Numbered from the stretch's first letter, positions 17,122 through 25,567 are shown. The stretch is DNA of 64,000 nt from Pseudomonas beijingensis (GCF_030687295.1 NZ_CP117425.1:1492001-1556000); one strand, 5' to 3'. Numbers and translations are program-made. The notes: generated by a model not told the origin, from the letters alone.

Positions 17122-18801
17122 TCAGTCATCGGCCATCCCCAACACAATCCGCCCGCTGGAACAGGCCGCCGTGGCGTTGCGATAGGCAAAGTACAGCTTG
17201 CCGCGTTCGCGGTCGAAGCGCAGGTGCAGTTGGAGCTCATCGCCAGGGCGCACCAGTTGCTGGAATTTCAGCACTTCCATGCCGCCGAATCGGGGCGGCA
17301 GGTCCAGCAGTTGCTGGCCCAGGCTCAAGGCCCAGTCGACCTGCACCACGCCGGGCAATACCGGAGCGCAGGGGAAGTGGCCGCTGAAGTACGCAAGGTC
17401 AGGCGGCACGACCAGTCGCAGGTTCCATTCACCGTCGGTTTCGACCTGCTCCAACACTTCGGGGGCTTTGGGGCGTGGCGCCATCAGCAGCGCCTCGACT
17501 TCGGCCTGAGGCAGCTTGCCCTGGGCGTTGAGCGGCAACTGCCGCAGCCAGCGCCAGCGCCGTGGCAGAGCGAGGGTTTCGCAATGTTCGCTCAGGTGCC
17601 GGCGCAGGCCCTCGGTCACGGCGCGCCGGCCCTGGTTGCGCAAGGCCCGCAGGCCGGCGTCGCTCAGCACCAACAGCGCGCCGAGGGAGGCGCGACTCTC
17701 CTGTACCACCCCCAGCCGTGCTTCGCTGACCCAGTCGTGGGTCACCAGCGCGTGTTCGAGCATGGGCAGGGAGATGCGTTTCTCTTCGAGCTTGACGATA
17801 CGGTCCAGTCGCCCGAGCAGTTCGAAGCGGCCATCTTCGGCAATCTGCGCCGCATCGGCGGTGTGCTCCACATGCCCGACCGGCAGATAGGGCGAAGCGA
17901 TCAGCAAGGCGCCGTCGCTGTCCTGGCTCAGTTCGACGCCGGCAAAGGGTTGCCACAATCCGCCACCCTGGCGCCAGGCGATACCGCCGGTTTCCGAACT
18001 GCCGAAAATTTCCGTCGGCCATTGTCCCAGGCGTCGCTGCAGGCTTTGCGCGGCCTCGGTTGGCAAGGCGCCGCCGGAGGAGAACACCCGACGCACGCTG
18101 CTCAGGGCCGGCCAATCGAGGTTATCGCCCATGCGCTTGAGCAACGCCGGACTGGCGACCCAGGCGAACACCGGTTGCTCGCGGCTGGCGCGTTGCAGGT
18201 CTTCGGGGAAGGCCAATTGCCGACGCACAAAGGTACGCCCGGCGCACAGCGGCCACAGCACCCGGAACAGCAGCCCGTAGATGTGTTGGGTGGCAACGCT
18301 GCCGATCACGCAGGCCGGGCCCAGGTCGGCGCCCCACAGGTGTTCCAAGGCCTGGACCTCGTTACTCAACTGCCGCAGGGTTTTCTCGATACGCTTGGGC
18401 TCGCCGCTGGAGCCGGAGGTGCACAGGCTCAGCCAGCACTGATCAAGGTCCAGTTCGGCGGCGTCCATCGGCGTCTGTTGCAAATCGCCGGGATGGGTGT
18501 CGCCGGGCTGGTCGGTCAGCCACAGGTCGACGTCCGCAGCCCAGCGCTGGCGTGTCTGCGCTTGCAGGTCGGCGGGAAGCAGGACCCGTACCCCGGCGCG
18601 CCAGGCACCGAGCAGGGCGATGGCCAGGTCGGCGGCATCTTCCAGGTGCACTGCCACATGGCGCACGCCCCGGGCTTGCAGGCCGGCCGCCAGGCGCAGC
18701 GCCGCGTCCCGCAGTTGCGAATGATCCAGCGTCGGATCGACCGCGACGGCGCGTTCCGGCTGAGCCCTGAGCAACATCTGCTCAAGTGTTATCCAATTCA
18801 T
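17122..18801 (-). CDS. apeH: Aryl-ACP/CoA ligase fused to a hotdog dehydratase domain
   Basis: A 559-residue two-domain protein. Residues 1 to about 445 are an AMP-forming ligase with the P-loop-like [16 protein letters not shown], a shape typical of the adenylation fold, and a conserved FGSSETGG. From about residue 455 a FabZ/ApeI-like hotdog domain follows, with [20 protein letters not shown] carrying the expected His. In characterised clusters ligase (ApeH) and hotdog enzyme (ApeI) are separate genes; here they appear fused. The ligase would load the aryl starter on a carrier protein and the hotdog part would dehydrate intermediates. The start at 18801 overlaps the stop of the membrane protein (ATGA). 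Confidence 0.88.
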   Translation of the reverse strand: MNWITLEQMLLRAQPERAVAVDPTLDHSQLRDAALRLAAGLQARGVRHVAVHLEDAADLAIALLGAWRAGVRVLLPADLQAQTRQRWAADVDLWLTDQPGDTHPGDLQQTPMDAAELDLDQCWLSLCTSGSSGEPKRIEKTLRQLSNEVQALEHLWGADLGPACVIGSVATQHIYGLLFRVLWPLCAGRTFVRRQLAFPEDLQRASREQPVFAWVASPALLKRMGDNLDWPALSSVRRVFSSGGALPTEAAQSLQRRLGQWPTEIFGSSETGGIAWRQGGGLWQPFAGVELSQDSDGALLIASPYLPVGHVEHTADAAQIAEDGRFELLGRLDRIVKLEEKRISLPMLEHALVTHDWVSEARLGVVQESRASLGALLVLSDAGLRALRNQGRRAVTEGLRRHLSEHCETLALPRRWRWLRQLPLNAQGKLPQAEVEALLMAPRPKAPEVLEQVETDGEWNLRLVVPPDLAYFSGHFPCAPVLPGVVQVDWALSLGQQLLDLPPRFGGMEVLKFQQLVRPGDELQLHLRFDRERGKLYFAYRNATAACSSGRIVLGMADD

Positions 18802-19343
18802 GGGCGGCCTCTTACCCGTTGTCGTATGAGCCATTCAATGGCAAACAGCAGCCCCATCAATCCGTAGGAAATCAGGCCGGTGTACAACATCCACCAGCTC
18901 AGCGGCGCCCAAAGGGTCAGGGCGGCGGCGAGCAAACCGTTACACAGGAAAAACACGCTCCAGGCCACTGTGACCTGACGCGTATACACCACCGCCTTGG
19001 CCGGCAACTGCGGTTCACGCAGGCGGGCCAGGCGTTCGATCATCGGCGGGCCGTATTTCAGGCTCAGGGCGAACAGCCCGAGCATGAACGCGCTGATCAG
19101 CACCGGGTACCAGCGCAGCAGGAGCGGGCTGTCGAACAGCGCAAGCAACACACAAAACACGATCGCCGTCGCCGCCATCCAACGGCTGCCAGCGCCGCCC
19201 TCGCCCAGCACTGCCCGGGCCAACCACAGGCTACCCAGCAGCAGCCCGAACTGCCACGGGGCGAAATGCTCCATGCCGAAATACACCGCAAAGGGGTACA
19301 GCAGGCCCGCCAGCAGCAGGCCGAGGCCAATCAGCCGGGTCAT
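18798..19343 (-). CDS. Polytopic membrane protein of the aryl polyene operon (COG4648-like)
   Basis: A 181-residue integral membrane protein with about five hydrophobic segments: GLGLLLAGLLYPFAVYF, FGLLLGSLWLA, MAATAIVFCVLLALF, LISAFMLGLFAL and WSVFFLCNGLLAAALTLW, plus a last one near LISYGLMGLLFAIEW. No catalytic motif is visible. A protein of this kind sits at the same place in related aryl polyene clusters, between the carrier protein and ligase genes; its job is unknown. Its start overlaps the stop of the carrier protein gene and its stop overlaps the ligase start. Confidence 0.8.
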   Translation of the reverse strand: MTRLIGLGLLLAGLLYPFAVYFGMEHFAPWQFGLLLGSLWLARAVLGEGGAGSRWMAATAIVFCVLLALFDSPLLLRWYPVLISAFMLGLFALSLKYGPPMIERLARLREPQLPAKAVVYTRQVTVAWSVFFLCNGLLAAALTLWAPLSWWMLYTGLISYGLMGLLFAIEWLIRQRVRGRP

Positions 19344-19594
19344 GCGGCCGGTTGAACCAGTCGATAGACCGCCTCGACCACGTCATTGACGGTGCGCACT
19401 GACTTGAATTCTTCGGCGGCGATTTTCTTGCCGGTCTGGCGCTTGATGTGGTCGATCAGGTCGACCGCATCGATGCTGTCGATTTCCAGGTCCTGGTACA
19501 GGTTCGATTCCAGCGTCACGCGCTCGGGGTCCAGCTCGAAGAGCTCGACCAGAGCATCACGCAGGGTGTTGAAGATGTCGTCGCGAGTTTGCAT
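19340..19594 (-). CDS. apeF: Acyl carrier protein (second ACP)
   Basis: An 84-residue acyl carrier protein. The phosphopantetheine attachment Ser lies in LEIDSIDAVDLIDH, near residue 40. The four-helix pattern and acidic surface are normal for an ACP. It would carry the starter or the growing chain between the ligase, ketosynthases, reductase and dehydratases. It is intact, in contrast to the ACP gene just upstream. The phosphopantetheinyl transferase needed to activate it is not in this window. Its stop overlaps the next gene by 4 bases. Confidence 0.92.
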   Translation of the reverse strand: MQTRDDIFNTLRDALVELFELDPERVTLESNLYQDLEIDSIDAVDLIDHIKRQTGKKIAAEEFKSVRTVNDVVEAVYRLVQPAA

Positions 19595-19603
19595 GGTCCG
19601 GTC

Positions 19604-19867
19604 TCAGGCTTCTTGTTTTTGCACTGACGAAGGCCGCAAGGCTCGCCACATTGCTGAAATGATTACGGGTGTCCTTGGCGTCGGCGTCGATCTTGATGCC
19701 GTACTTTTTCTGGATCGCCAGGCCGAGCTCCAGGGCATCCACCGAGTCCAGGCCCAGGCCTTCGCCGAACAGGGTCTGGTGGTCGCCGATGTCGTCGATG
19801 CCGATGTCTTCCAGGCCGAGGGCGTCGATGATCAGCTCTGTTTGATGTCACGGTGCAGATCGCTCAT
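19604..19867 (-). pseudogene. apeE: First acyl carrier protein gene, frameshifted as given
   Basis: The ATG at 19867 reads MSDLHRDIKQS and then meets TGA. The rest of a normal ACP continues in another frame: LIIDALGLEDIGIDDIGDH, then GEGLGLDSVDALELG with the phosphopantetheine Ser, then KYGIKIDADAKDT and NVASLAAFVSAK. Removing two bases (AG near 19836) would join the two parts into one ACP. At the 3' end a run of five A (minus strand, near 19620) pushes the frame past the expected stop; with four A it would end in SAKQEA at 19604, just before the next ACP. As given, translation can only resume from an internal GTG at 19742, losing helix I. This is either true damage or a sequencing error. Confidence 0.75.
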
Positions 19868-20657
19868 CTTCGGCGAGCTCCTTGATGTAATAGTGATGCA
19901 AAAAATCGTTGAGCCTGCGCGAGGCCTGGGGCGGCGGGCCGAGCGCGGCGAACGCCTGTGGATCTATATCGGCCCCGACGTGAAAACTGAAGTGCACGCG
20001 GCGCTGGGGGATGCGATACCAGGGTTCAGCCTTGGTCAGGGTCGTGGGGTTGACCTTGATCGTGACGGGCGTGAGGATTTTCGCACCCCGCAGGGCGATG
20101 GCCGCGGCCCCTCGATGAAAGGCCGGCACCTGGCCTGGCTGGGTGCGCGTGCCTTCGGGGAAGACGATCAGCGCCTGGCCATCTTGCAGCGCGTCGCTGG
20201 CGGCATCGAGCATGTCCATGCTGCCGTCATTGCTGATGTACTGGGTTGAACGCAATGGACCACGGGTAAAAGGATTGTCCCACAGGCTTTGCTTGACTAC
20301 GCAGTTGGCGTCGGGCACCAGCCCGATCAGGAACACCACGTCGATCAGCGACGGGTGATTGGCAATGATCATCTGCCCGGGGCGCCCGAGCCGTTCGGCG
20401 CCATCGATCTGATAGGTGAGCACGCCGGTGCGGGCCATGAAGCGGATAAAGAACCAGAACAACCGCCCAACGGTGCGGCGGGCCCTTTGGCGGTGGGCCT
20501 GGGCATCGCCGGGCAGCCAGGCCAGCAACGGAAAAACCAGTAAACGCAGGCACAGCCCGCCCAGCCCGAACAGGGCGAAGCTTGCGGCGGTCGCGACCAG
20601 GCGCCAGTAATAGGCGTCGCGATGTTTACCGGTCACCGGTTGCGTTGCCAGGTCCAT
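19848..20657 (-). CDS. PlsC-type 1-acyl-glycerol-phosphate acyltransferase-like protein
   Basis: A 269-residue membrane-associated acyltransferase. A hydrophobic N-terminal region (residues 20-50, LFGLGGLCLRLLVFPLLAW) precedes the catalytic NHPSLID (the HX4D motif) and the substrate motif FPEGTRT. Members of the LPLAT family move acyl chains from CoA or ACP to a glycerolipid or similar acceptor. In aryl polyene clusters this gene always accompanies the chain length factor and ACP genes and is thought to help build the lipid anchor. It starts 25 bases inside the upstream gene, and its end overlaps the start of the frameshifted ACP. Confidence 0.87.
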   Translation of the reverse strand: MDLATQPVTGKHRDAYYWRLVATAASFALFGLGGLCLRLLVFPLLAWLPGDAQAHRQRARRTVGRLFWFFIRFMARTGVLTYQIDGAERLGRPGQMIIANHPSLIDVVFLIGLVPDANCVVKQSLWDNPFTRGPLRSTQYISNDGSMDMLDAASDALQDGQALIVFPEGTRTQPGQVPAFHRGAAAIALRGAKILTPVTIKVNPTTLTKAEPWYRIPQRRVHFSFHVGADIDPQAFAALGPPPQASRRLNDFLHHYYIKELAEDERSAP

Positions 20658-21361
20658 ACACGATTCTTCCAGGCATGTTGGCAGGTGGTTTCGTTGTTCA
20701 GCAGGGTACGCAACAGATCCAGGGCATGGGGCCAGTCGTTGCCATGCAACTGGCCGGCCTGCGCGGACAGGTCCAGTTGCCAGTCATCGCCCGGGGTCAG
20801 CAGCAGGCCCACGGCATAGGGGAATGGCACGTCATTGACCCACGGTGCGTAGACCTGCGGCGGTTGTTCTTCGGTGATCACCAGCAACACCGCCGGCGAG
20901 CCCTCATTCAGTAATGCGGCGGCTTCCAGCACACCGTGTTCCAAGCCGTCACCGGTAGCGGCCAGGGCAGTCATTTCGCTGGTTTCGCCGCGCATGATCG
21001 ACCACAGGCCAATCACGGCGTTGTGCACCGACAGGCTGAACTGGGTCGGCGACAAGGGCTGGTCGGCTGCCAGGTCCTTGAGAATCTCGAAAGTGCGCGG
21101 GGTTTCGCCGTGACGGGAAATAAAGACCAACGGTAGGTCCGGCCGATCCTCGGCCAGTGGCCAGCCGACGCTGAAGGCCATCCGCGCCAGGCGGCTGAGG
21201 CGCCGACGCTGCATGGCCGGCAGGAACGATACGTCAGGGGCGGCGTCGCTGGCCGGCAATACCACCGGCTGTCGGCTCCATGCCTGCCAATCGTCCACGC
21301 TTTCGAGCCCAGGGGCCCACGCGCGCCATTGGGCGATATTGAAATTGATCACAAACTTCAT
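20633..21361 (-). CDS. apeC: Ketosynthase-like chain length factor
   Basis: A 242-residue protein related to the N-terminal half of ketosynthases but lacking the nucleophilic Cys. The aligned loop reads SVHNAVIG (about 111-118), with no Cys where active enzymes have TAC. This is the pattern of the chain length factor that dimerises with the main KS (6725-7921) in aryl polyene systems. The ATG at 21361 follows AGGGGTGGG. It is the first gene of the operon, so the promoter must lie in the 352 bases up to the divergent ParA gene. Confidence 0.82.
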   Translation of the reverse strand: MKFVINFNIAQWRAWAPGLESVDDWQAWSRQPVVLPASDAAPDVSFLPAMQRRRLSRLARMAFSVGWPLAEDRPDLPLVFISRHGETPRTFEILKDLAADQPLSPTQFSLSVHNAVIGLWSIMRGETSEMTALAATGDGLEHGVLEAAALLNEGSPAVLLVITEEQPPQVYAPWVNDVPFPYAVGLLLTPGDDWQLDLSAQAGQLHGNDWPHALDLLRTLLNNETTCQHAWKNRVWTWQRNR

Positions 21362-21483
21362 CCCACCCCTGCGGGCTTTTATTGTCACGGTTCAGTGGTT
21401 TGACCCGCGTCCAACCCTGCATGGTCTTGCGACCCAAGTGGCGCGCATTATCCCGGTGCGGTTGGCTTGTAGCAAATACTGGT

Positions 21484-21506
21484 TACATTTTGCCCAGCAA
21501 AATGTA
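21484..21506. promoter_or_regulatory. Perfect palindrome in the shared upstream region, probable operator
   Basis: Ten-base arms TACATTTTGC (21484-21493) and GCAAAATGTA (21497-21506) are separated by three bases. The site lies 123 bases before the first aryl polyene gene and 208 bases before the divergent ParA gene, so a regulator bound here could act on either. No T-run follows, so a terminator is unlikely. A smaller inverted repeat, CCTTCT/AGAAGG at 21638-21653, lies closer to the ParA gene. The rest of the 352-base gap shows nothing recognisable. Confidence 0.6.
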
Positions 21507-21713
21507 CGGGCCGGTCCGCTCAATGCCAGGGCTTGGACCATTGTCGCGATCACCGTGAGCGTGTCTGCCGGTTGTTTCTGTCATTGCCCCGGCAAAATTG
21601 ACGCCTGAATCGTTGGAAAAGCCACTGTTGCTGTAGTCCTTCTACGCAGAAGGTAGCTAAGCGGTGTCGCGGCCTACTACACTCGGGAATCTTTGATACA
21701 CGGAGGTTTTGAC

Positions 21714-22484
21714 ATGCGGCGTGTGGTGTTCAATCAGAAAGGTGGCGTGGGCAAGTCCAGCATCGCCTGTAATCTGGCGGCAGTCAGCGCCAGCGAGGGC
21801 TATCGCACGTTGTTGGTAGACCTGGATGCCCAGGCCAACTCCACTCAGTACCTGACTGGCTTGACCGGCGATGACATTCCCATGGGCATTGCCGACTTCT
21901 TCAAGCAGACCCTGTCGTCCGGGCCCTTCTCGAAAAAGAATAAGGTGGATATCTACGAAACGCCGTTCGACAACTTGCATGTCATCACCGCCACGGCGGA
22001 GTTGACGGACCTGCAGCCCAAGCTCGAGGCCAAGCACAAGATCAACAAGCTGCGCAAATTGCTCGAAGAGCTGGAGGAGGATTACGACCGGATTTACCTG
22101 GACACCCCGCCAGCGTTGAATTTCTATGCGGTTTCGGCGTTGATCGCCGCTGATCGGGTATTGATCCCTTTCGACTGCGACAGTTTTTCCCGTCAGGCGC
22201 TGTATGGCCTGCTGGCGGAAATCGAAGAGCTCAAGGACGACCATAACGAAGGCCTGGAAGTCGAAGGCATTGTGGTTAATCAGTTCCAGGCTCGCGCCAG
22301 CCTGCCACAGCAGATTCTCGACGAACTGATCGCCGAAGGCCTGCCGGTATTGCCGGTGTACCTGAGCAGTTCAGTACGCATGCGCGAATCCCACCAGGCC
22401 AGCCTGCCGCTGATCCATCTCGACCCACGGCACAAGCTGACCCAGCAGTTCATGGAGTTGCATAGTTTGCTGGAAAGTGCCTGA
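21714..22484 (+). CDS. ParA-type ATPase (orphan)
   Basis: A 256-residue Walker-type ATPase of the ParA/MinD group. The deviant Walker A motif KGGVGKSS is near residues 9-16, Walker A' follows in [13 protein letters not shown], and Walker B is in IYLDTPPAL. The ATG at 21714 has CGGAGG about 7 bases upstream, which excludes the start at 21693. ParA proteins move or place cargo such as plasmids, chromosomes or large complexes on the nucleoid. No ParB partner, centromere-like repeats or plasmid genes are nearby, so the cargo is unknown. A REP pair follows immediately. Confidence 0.9.
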   Translation: MRRVVFNQKGGVGKSSIACNLAAVSASEGYRTLLVDLDAQANSTQYLTGLTGDDIPMGIADFFKQTLSSGPFSKKNKVDIYETPFDNLHVITATAELTDLQPKLEAKHKINKLRKLLEELEEDYDRIYLDTPPALNFYAVSALIAADRVLIPFDCDSFSRQALYGLLAEIEELKDDHNEGLEVEGIVVNQFQARASLPQQILDELIAEGLPVLPVYLSSSVRMRESHQASLPLIHLDPRHKLTQQFMELHSLLESA

Positions 22485-22507
22485 TAGACAGGCTTATACA
22501 AGTCCAC

Positions 22508-22597
22508 TGTGGGAGCGAGCTTGCTCGCGATGGCGGTCTGACAGTCGATGCAGTATTGACTGATACATCGCCATCGCGAGCAAGCTCGCTCCCACAC
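22508..22597. repeat. REP pair (BIME)
   Basis: Two inverted GAGCGAGCTTGCTCGCGA palindromes about 45 bases apart lie between the convergent ParA-type and trxC genes, where such elements may act as transcript ends. Confidence 0.9.
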
Positions 22598-22608
22598 AGT
22601 GCTTTGTT

Positions 22609-23031
22609 TTAAATCCCCTGGCTACGCAACCAACCCATCAACTGCGGCAACGGCAGCGCCCCACTCTGGCGCGCCACCTCCCGGCCATCCTTGAACAGGA
22701 TCAGGCTGGGAATCGAGCGGATCCCCAACTGCGCCGACAACTGCTGGTTGGCCTCGCTGTCGAGCTTGGCCAGCCGGCATTTGCCCGTCAGTTGCGCGGC
22801 GGCCTGTTCGAATACCGGCGCAAAGGACTTGCACGGCCCACACCAATCGGCCCACACATCCACCAGCAACGGCAGGTCACCCTTGATCTGGCTGGCGTAG
22901 TCGCCTTGCTTGAGTTCGAACGGTTTGCTCAATAACACCTGGGCCTTGCAGCGCCCGCACTTGGGCTGGTCGCCCAGGCGTTCGGCGGGTATGCGATTGA
23001 GCCCGTTGCAATGGGGGCAGGGGATCAGCAT
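22609..23031 (-). CDS. trxC: Thioredoxin 2
   Basis: A 140-residue thioredoxin with the zinc-binding N-terminal extension typical of TrxC: CPHC at residues 5-8 and CGRC at 25-28. The active site is WCGPC (residues 63-67), and the cis-Pro of the thioredoxin fold is in RSIPSLILF. It reduces disulfides in cytoplasmic proteins and in other organisms is linked to oxidative stress. It stands alone between two REP pairs. Confidence 0.95.
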   Translation of the reverse strand: MLIPCPHCNGLNRIPAERLGDQPKCGRCKAQVLLSKPFELKQGDYASQIKGDLPLLVDVWADWCGPCKSFAPVFEQAAAQLTGKCRLAKLDSEANQQLSAQLGIRSIPSLILFKDGREVARQSGALPLPQLMGWLRSQGI

Positions 23032-23094
23032 CAGGTCAGTCTCCAGGAAAAATCATTTACAGATTGAACACTATATAGAAATCACCACAAAAAC

Positions 23095-23184
23095 CTGTGG
23101 GAGCGGGCTTGCTCGCGATGGCGGCGTATCAGTCAATACTGCATTGACTGTCAGACCGCTATCGCGAGCAAGCTCGCTCCCACA
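23095..23184. repeat. REP pair (BIME)
   Basis: Inverted GAGCGGGCTTGCTCGCGA and GAGCAAGCTCGCTCCCAC palindromes lie between the ycaC-like gene and trxC, both leftward. Confidence 0.9.
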
Positions 23185-23204
23185 AGGGTAGATCGGTGTG
23201 GCTA

Positions 23205-23831
23205 TTACTTGGCGTTGGTCAGCGTGTTGTAGCTGGTCATCAGGTTGCGATAGTCCGGGATGTGGTTGGAGAACAAGGTCGCCAGCCCTTCCACGTCGTT
23301 GCGCCAGTCGCGGTGCAGTTCACAGGCCAGGCCGAACCAGGTCATCAGTTGTGCACCCGAGGATGACATGCGGTCCCAGGCCGATTGACGGGTCAGTTCG
23401 TTGAACGTGCCGGACGCGTCGGTGACCACGAACACTTCGAAACCTTCGGCCAGGGCCGACAGTGCCGGGAAGGCTACGCAGACTTCAGTGACGACGCCGG
23501 CGATGATCAGTTGCTTCTTGCCGGTGGCCTTGATCGCCTTGACGAAATCTTCGTTGTCCCAAGCGTTGATCTGACCAGGGCGAGCGATGTACGGCGCATC
23601 CGGGAACAGGGTCTTGAGTTCGGGCATCAACGGGCCGTTGGGGCCGGTTTCGAAGCTGGTGGTGAGGATGGTCGGCAGTTGGAAGTACTTCGCCAGATCA
23701 GCCAGGGCCAGCACGTTGTTCTTGAAGCGGTCCGGGTCGATGTCGCGTACCAGGGACAGCAGGCCGGCTTGGTGATCGACCAGCAGGACGGCGGCGTTAT
23801 CTTTGTCGAGACGGTTGTAGGAAGTAGTCAT
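23205..23831 (-). CDS. ycaC: Isochorismatase-family hydrolase, YcaC-like
   Basis: A 208-residue cysteine hydrolase. The catalytic Asp19 is in LLVDHQAG and Cys118 in GVVTEVCVAF, as in the isochorismatase-like superfamily. The length and the N-terminal TTSYNRLDKDNAAVLLVDHQ match YcaC, whose natural substrate is unknown. It is cytoplasmic. A LysR regulator is transcribed away from it across 204 bases, a common arrangement for a regulator and its target. Two short palindromes, GCCGAA/TTCGGC at 23858-23872 and CGAAGC/GCTTCG at 23925-23936, lie between them and are operator candidates. Confidence 0.92.
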   Translation of the reverse strand: MTTSYNRLDKDNAAVLLVDHQAGLLSLVRDIDPDRFKNNVLALADLAKYFQLPTILTTSFETGPNGPLMPELKTLFPDAPYIARPGQINAWDNEDFVKAIKATGKKQLIIAGVVTEVCVAFPALSALAEGFEVFVVTDASGTFNELTRQSAWDRMSSSGAQLMTWFGLACELHRDWRNDVEGLATLFSNHIPDYRNLMTSYNTLTNAK

Positions 23832-24035
23832 GGCGTAGCCCTCATTAAGTTTTGGTTGCCGAAGGTTTCGGCGTGGTTAAGGTTTTTAATGTCGGTGTAG
23901 CGATTGATCGGTGACTCATCCGGTCGAAGCGCTTCGGCTTCAAACCGTGTTGCGTTTCGATGGGTGTAGATTAAAACTGGCACCTTTGAATCGCTAGACT
24001 GCAAAAATCCGCCTTAGCGTTCTATTTGGAGAACG

Positions 24036-24944
24036 ATCATCGAAGACCTCAATACGCTTTACTACTTCACCCAGGTGGTCGAGCACCGTGGGTTCGCCGC
24101 CGCGGGCCGGGCGCTGGACATGCCAAAGTCCAAGCTCAGCCGGCGTATCGCCCAGTTGGAAGATCGGCTCGGGGTACGCTTGCTTCATCGCACCAGCCGC
24201 CACTGCACGTTGACCGAGATCGGCCAGGCCTATTACCAGCGCTGCCTGGCGATGCGGGTCGAGGCCGAGAGCGCGGCGGAGGTGATCGAGCGCAACCGCT
24301 CCGAACCCCAGGGGCTGGTGCGCATCAGTTGCCCGACGGCGCTGCTCAACAGTTGGGTCGGGCCGATGCTGACCCGCTATATGCTCAAGTACCCACGGGT
24401 GGAGTTGTTCATCGAGAGCACCAACCGCCGGGTCGACCTGATTCACGAAGGGTTCGATATCGCCTTGCGGGTGCGCTTTCCACCGCTGGAAAACACCGAC
24501 ATGGTCATGAAGGTGCTGAGCAACAGCACCCAATGCCTGGTAGGTAGCCCGGCGTTTCTGGAGTGCTTGTCTTCACCGGCCTCCCCGGCGGACCTCAACG
24601 GCTTGCCCAGCGTGCACTGGGGCGCGGCGCAGCGGGAATACCAATGGGAGTTGTTCGGCCCGGACGGCACCCGCGCGCTGATCCGCCATGAACCGCGCAT
24701 GGTCACCGACGACCTGCTGGCCCTGCGTCACGCCGTGCTGGCAGGCATCGGCATCGCTCACCTGCCCACCGTGGTGGTGCGTGAGGACGTTGCGGCCGGG
24801 CGGCTGGTGGAACTGGTGCCAGGCTGGACGCCCAAGTGTGGCATCGTCCATGCGATCTTTGCCTCACGACGTGGGTTGCTGCCGTCGGTGCGTACGCTGA
24901 TCGATTTTCTGGCCGAGGAATTCAGCCACAGCGATATGGCGTAG
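24036..24944 (+). CDS. LysR-type regulator with non-standard start codon
   Basis: About 302 residues: a helix-turn-helix (YYFTQVVEHRGFAAAGRALD, then SKLSRRIAQLEDRLGVRLL) and a periplasmic-binding-like effector domain. The domain begins in frame after a TAG at 24015-24017, but between that stop and the GTG at 24075 there is no ATG, GTG or TTG. The best candidate is ATC at 24036 (or 24039), right after GGAGA at 24028-24032, giving IIEDLNTLYYF where relatives usually start MIEDL. Starting at 24075 would remove part of the first DNA-binding helix. Either an AUC start is used or a start codon has been mutated. It is divergent from the ycaC-like gene, which it may control. Confidence 0.8.
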   Translation: MIEDLNTLYYFTQVVEHRGFAAAGRALDMPKSKLSRRIAQLEDRLGVRLLHRTSRHCTLTEIGQAYYQRCLAMRVEAESAAEVIERNRSEPQGLVRISCPTALLNSWVGPMLTRYMLKYPRVELFIESTNRRVDLIHEGFDIALRVRFPPLENTDMVMKVLSNSTQCLVGSPAFLECLSSPASPADLNGLPSVHWGAAQREYQWELFGPDGTRALIRHEPRMVTDDLLALRHAVLAGIGIAHLPTVVVREDVAAGRLVELVPGWTPKCGIVHAIFASRRGLLPSVRTLIDFLAEEFSHSDMA

Positions 24945-24968
24945 GGCAGGCGCTCTTGAGTGAGCGTG

Positions 24969-25060
24969 CTGTGGGAGCCAAGCTTGCTCGCGATGAACGA
25001 TAACGCGATCTTCCGGTAGATCGTGGTGCCTTCATCGCGAGCAAGCTCAGCTCCCACAGG
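24969..25060. repeat. REP pair (BIME)
   Basis: CTGTGGGAGCCAAGCTTGCT is paired with the inverted copy ending CTCAGCTCCCACAG. This is a variant with extra bases in the REP loop. It lies downstream of the LysR gene. Confidence 0.85.
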
Positions 25061-25190
25061 CTTTTCACCGATCTTCCTTCCGAGTTTCGCCAAAGGTATC
25101 CAAGGCTGCCATTCATCAGGTGCGCTGCACTGAAAAGGTGTCACGGCCTCAAAAAGACACCACGTACCTGTTTGCAACCCAGGAGGTCCC

Positions 25191-25469
25191 ATGAGCCATC
25201 CTCAAGATCCAACCACGCCCCAGGCAGTGGACAACCCCAACGACGACGGCTTCGTACTCGGCACCGCCGGCCGCGACGAAGATCCCAACGCCGCTCCGTC
25301 CTACGCCATCGACCGCCGCCACGACCGGGATGAACTGACCCCTGAAGACGTCCGCGGCATGCCCGGCTATCCCGAGGAAAAGCCACCTGCCAAACCCAAG
25401 GAGAAGGGGGTTGAGGAGGCAGAACCGGGGATCGAGACGCCTGAGCAGGGGAACGATAAGGTTGGATGA
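25191..25469 (+). CDS. Small acidic hypothetical protein
   Basis: A 92-residue protein with a strong ribosome binding site (AGGAGG six bases before the ATG). It is rich in Asp, Glu, Pro and Lys, with no hydrophobic stretch and no Cys. The C-terminal third (EEKPPAKPKEKGVEEAEPG) is low-complexity, so much of the chain is probably disordered. I recall similar short proteins in pseudomonads but no function. A weak hairpin (GAGCAG/CTGCTC, 25468-25488) covers its stop region and may end the transcript. Confidence 0.75.
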   Translation: MSHPQDPTTPQAVDNPNDDGFVLGTAGRDEDPNAAPSYAIDRRHDRDELTPEDVRGMPGYPEEKPPAKPKEKGVEEAEPGIETPEQGNDKVG

Positions 25470-25567
25470 GCAGGACTCATATCTGCTCACATTTCTTACC
25501 GAGACCTAAAGCTTTTGGCGACTAGGCTGGAAACCAGCAAGAGCTGACCATTTGTCTAACTGGCGCT

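Noticed and set aside
19663..19851. Short Arg/Pro-rich frame inside the first ACP region
   Set aside because: It is a shadow in a third frame; the ACP motif is in the frame ending at 19557.
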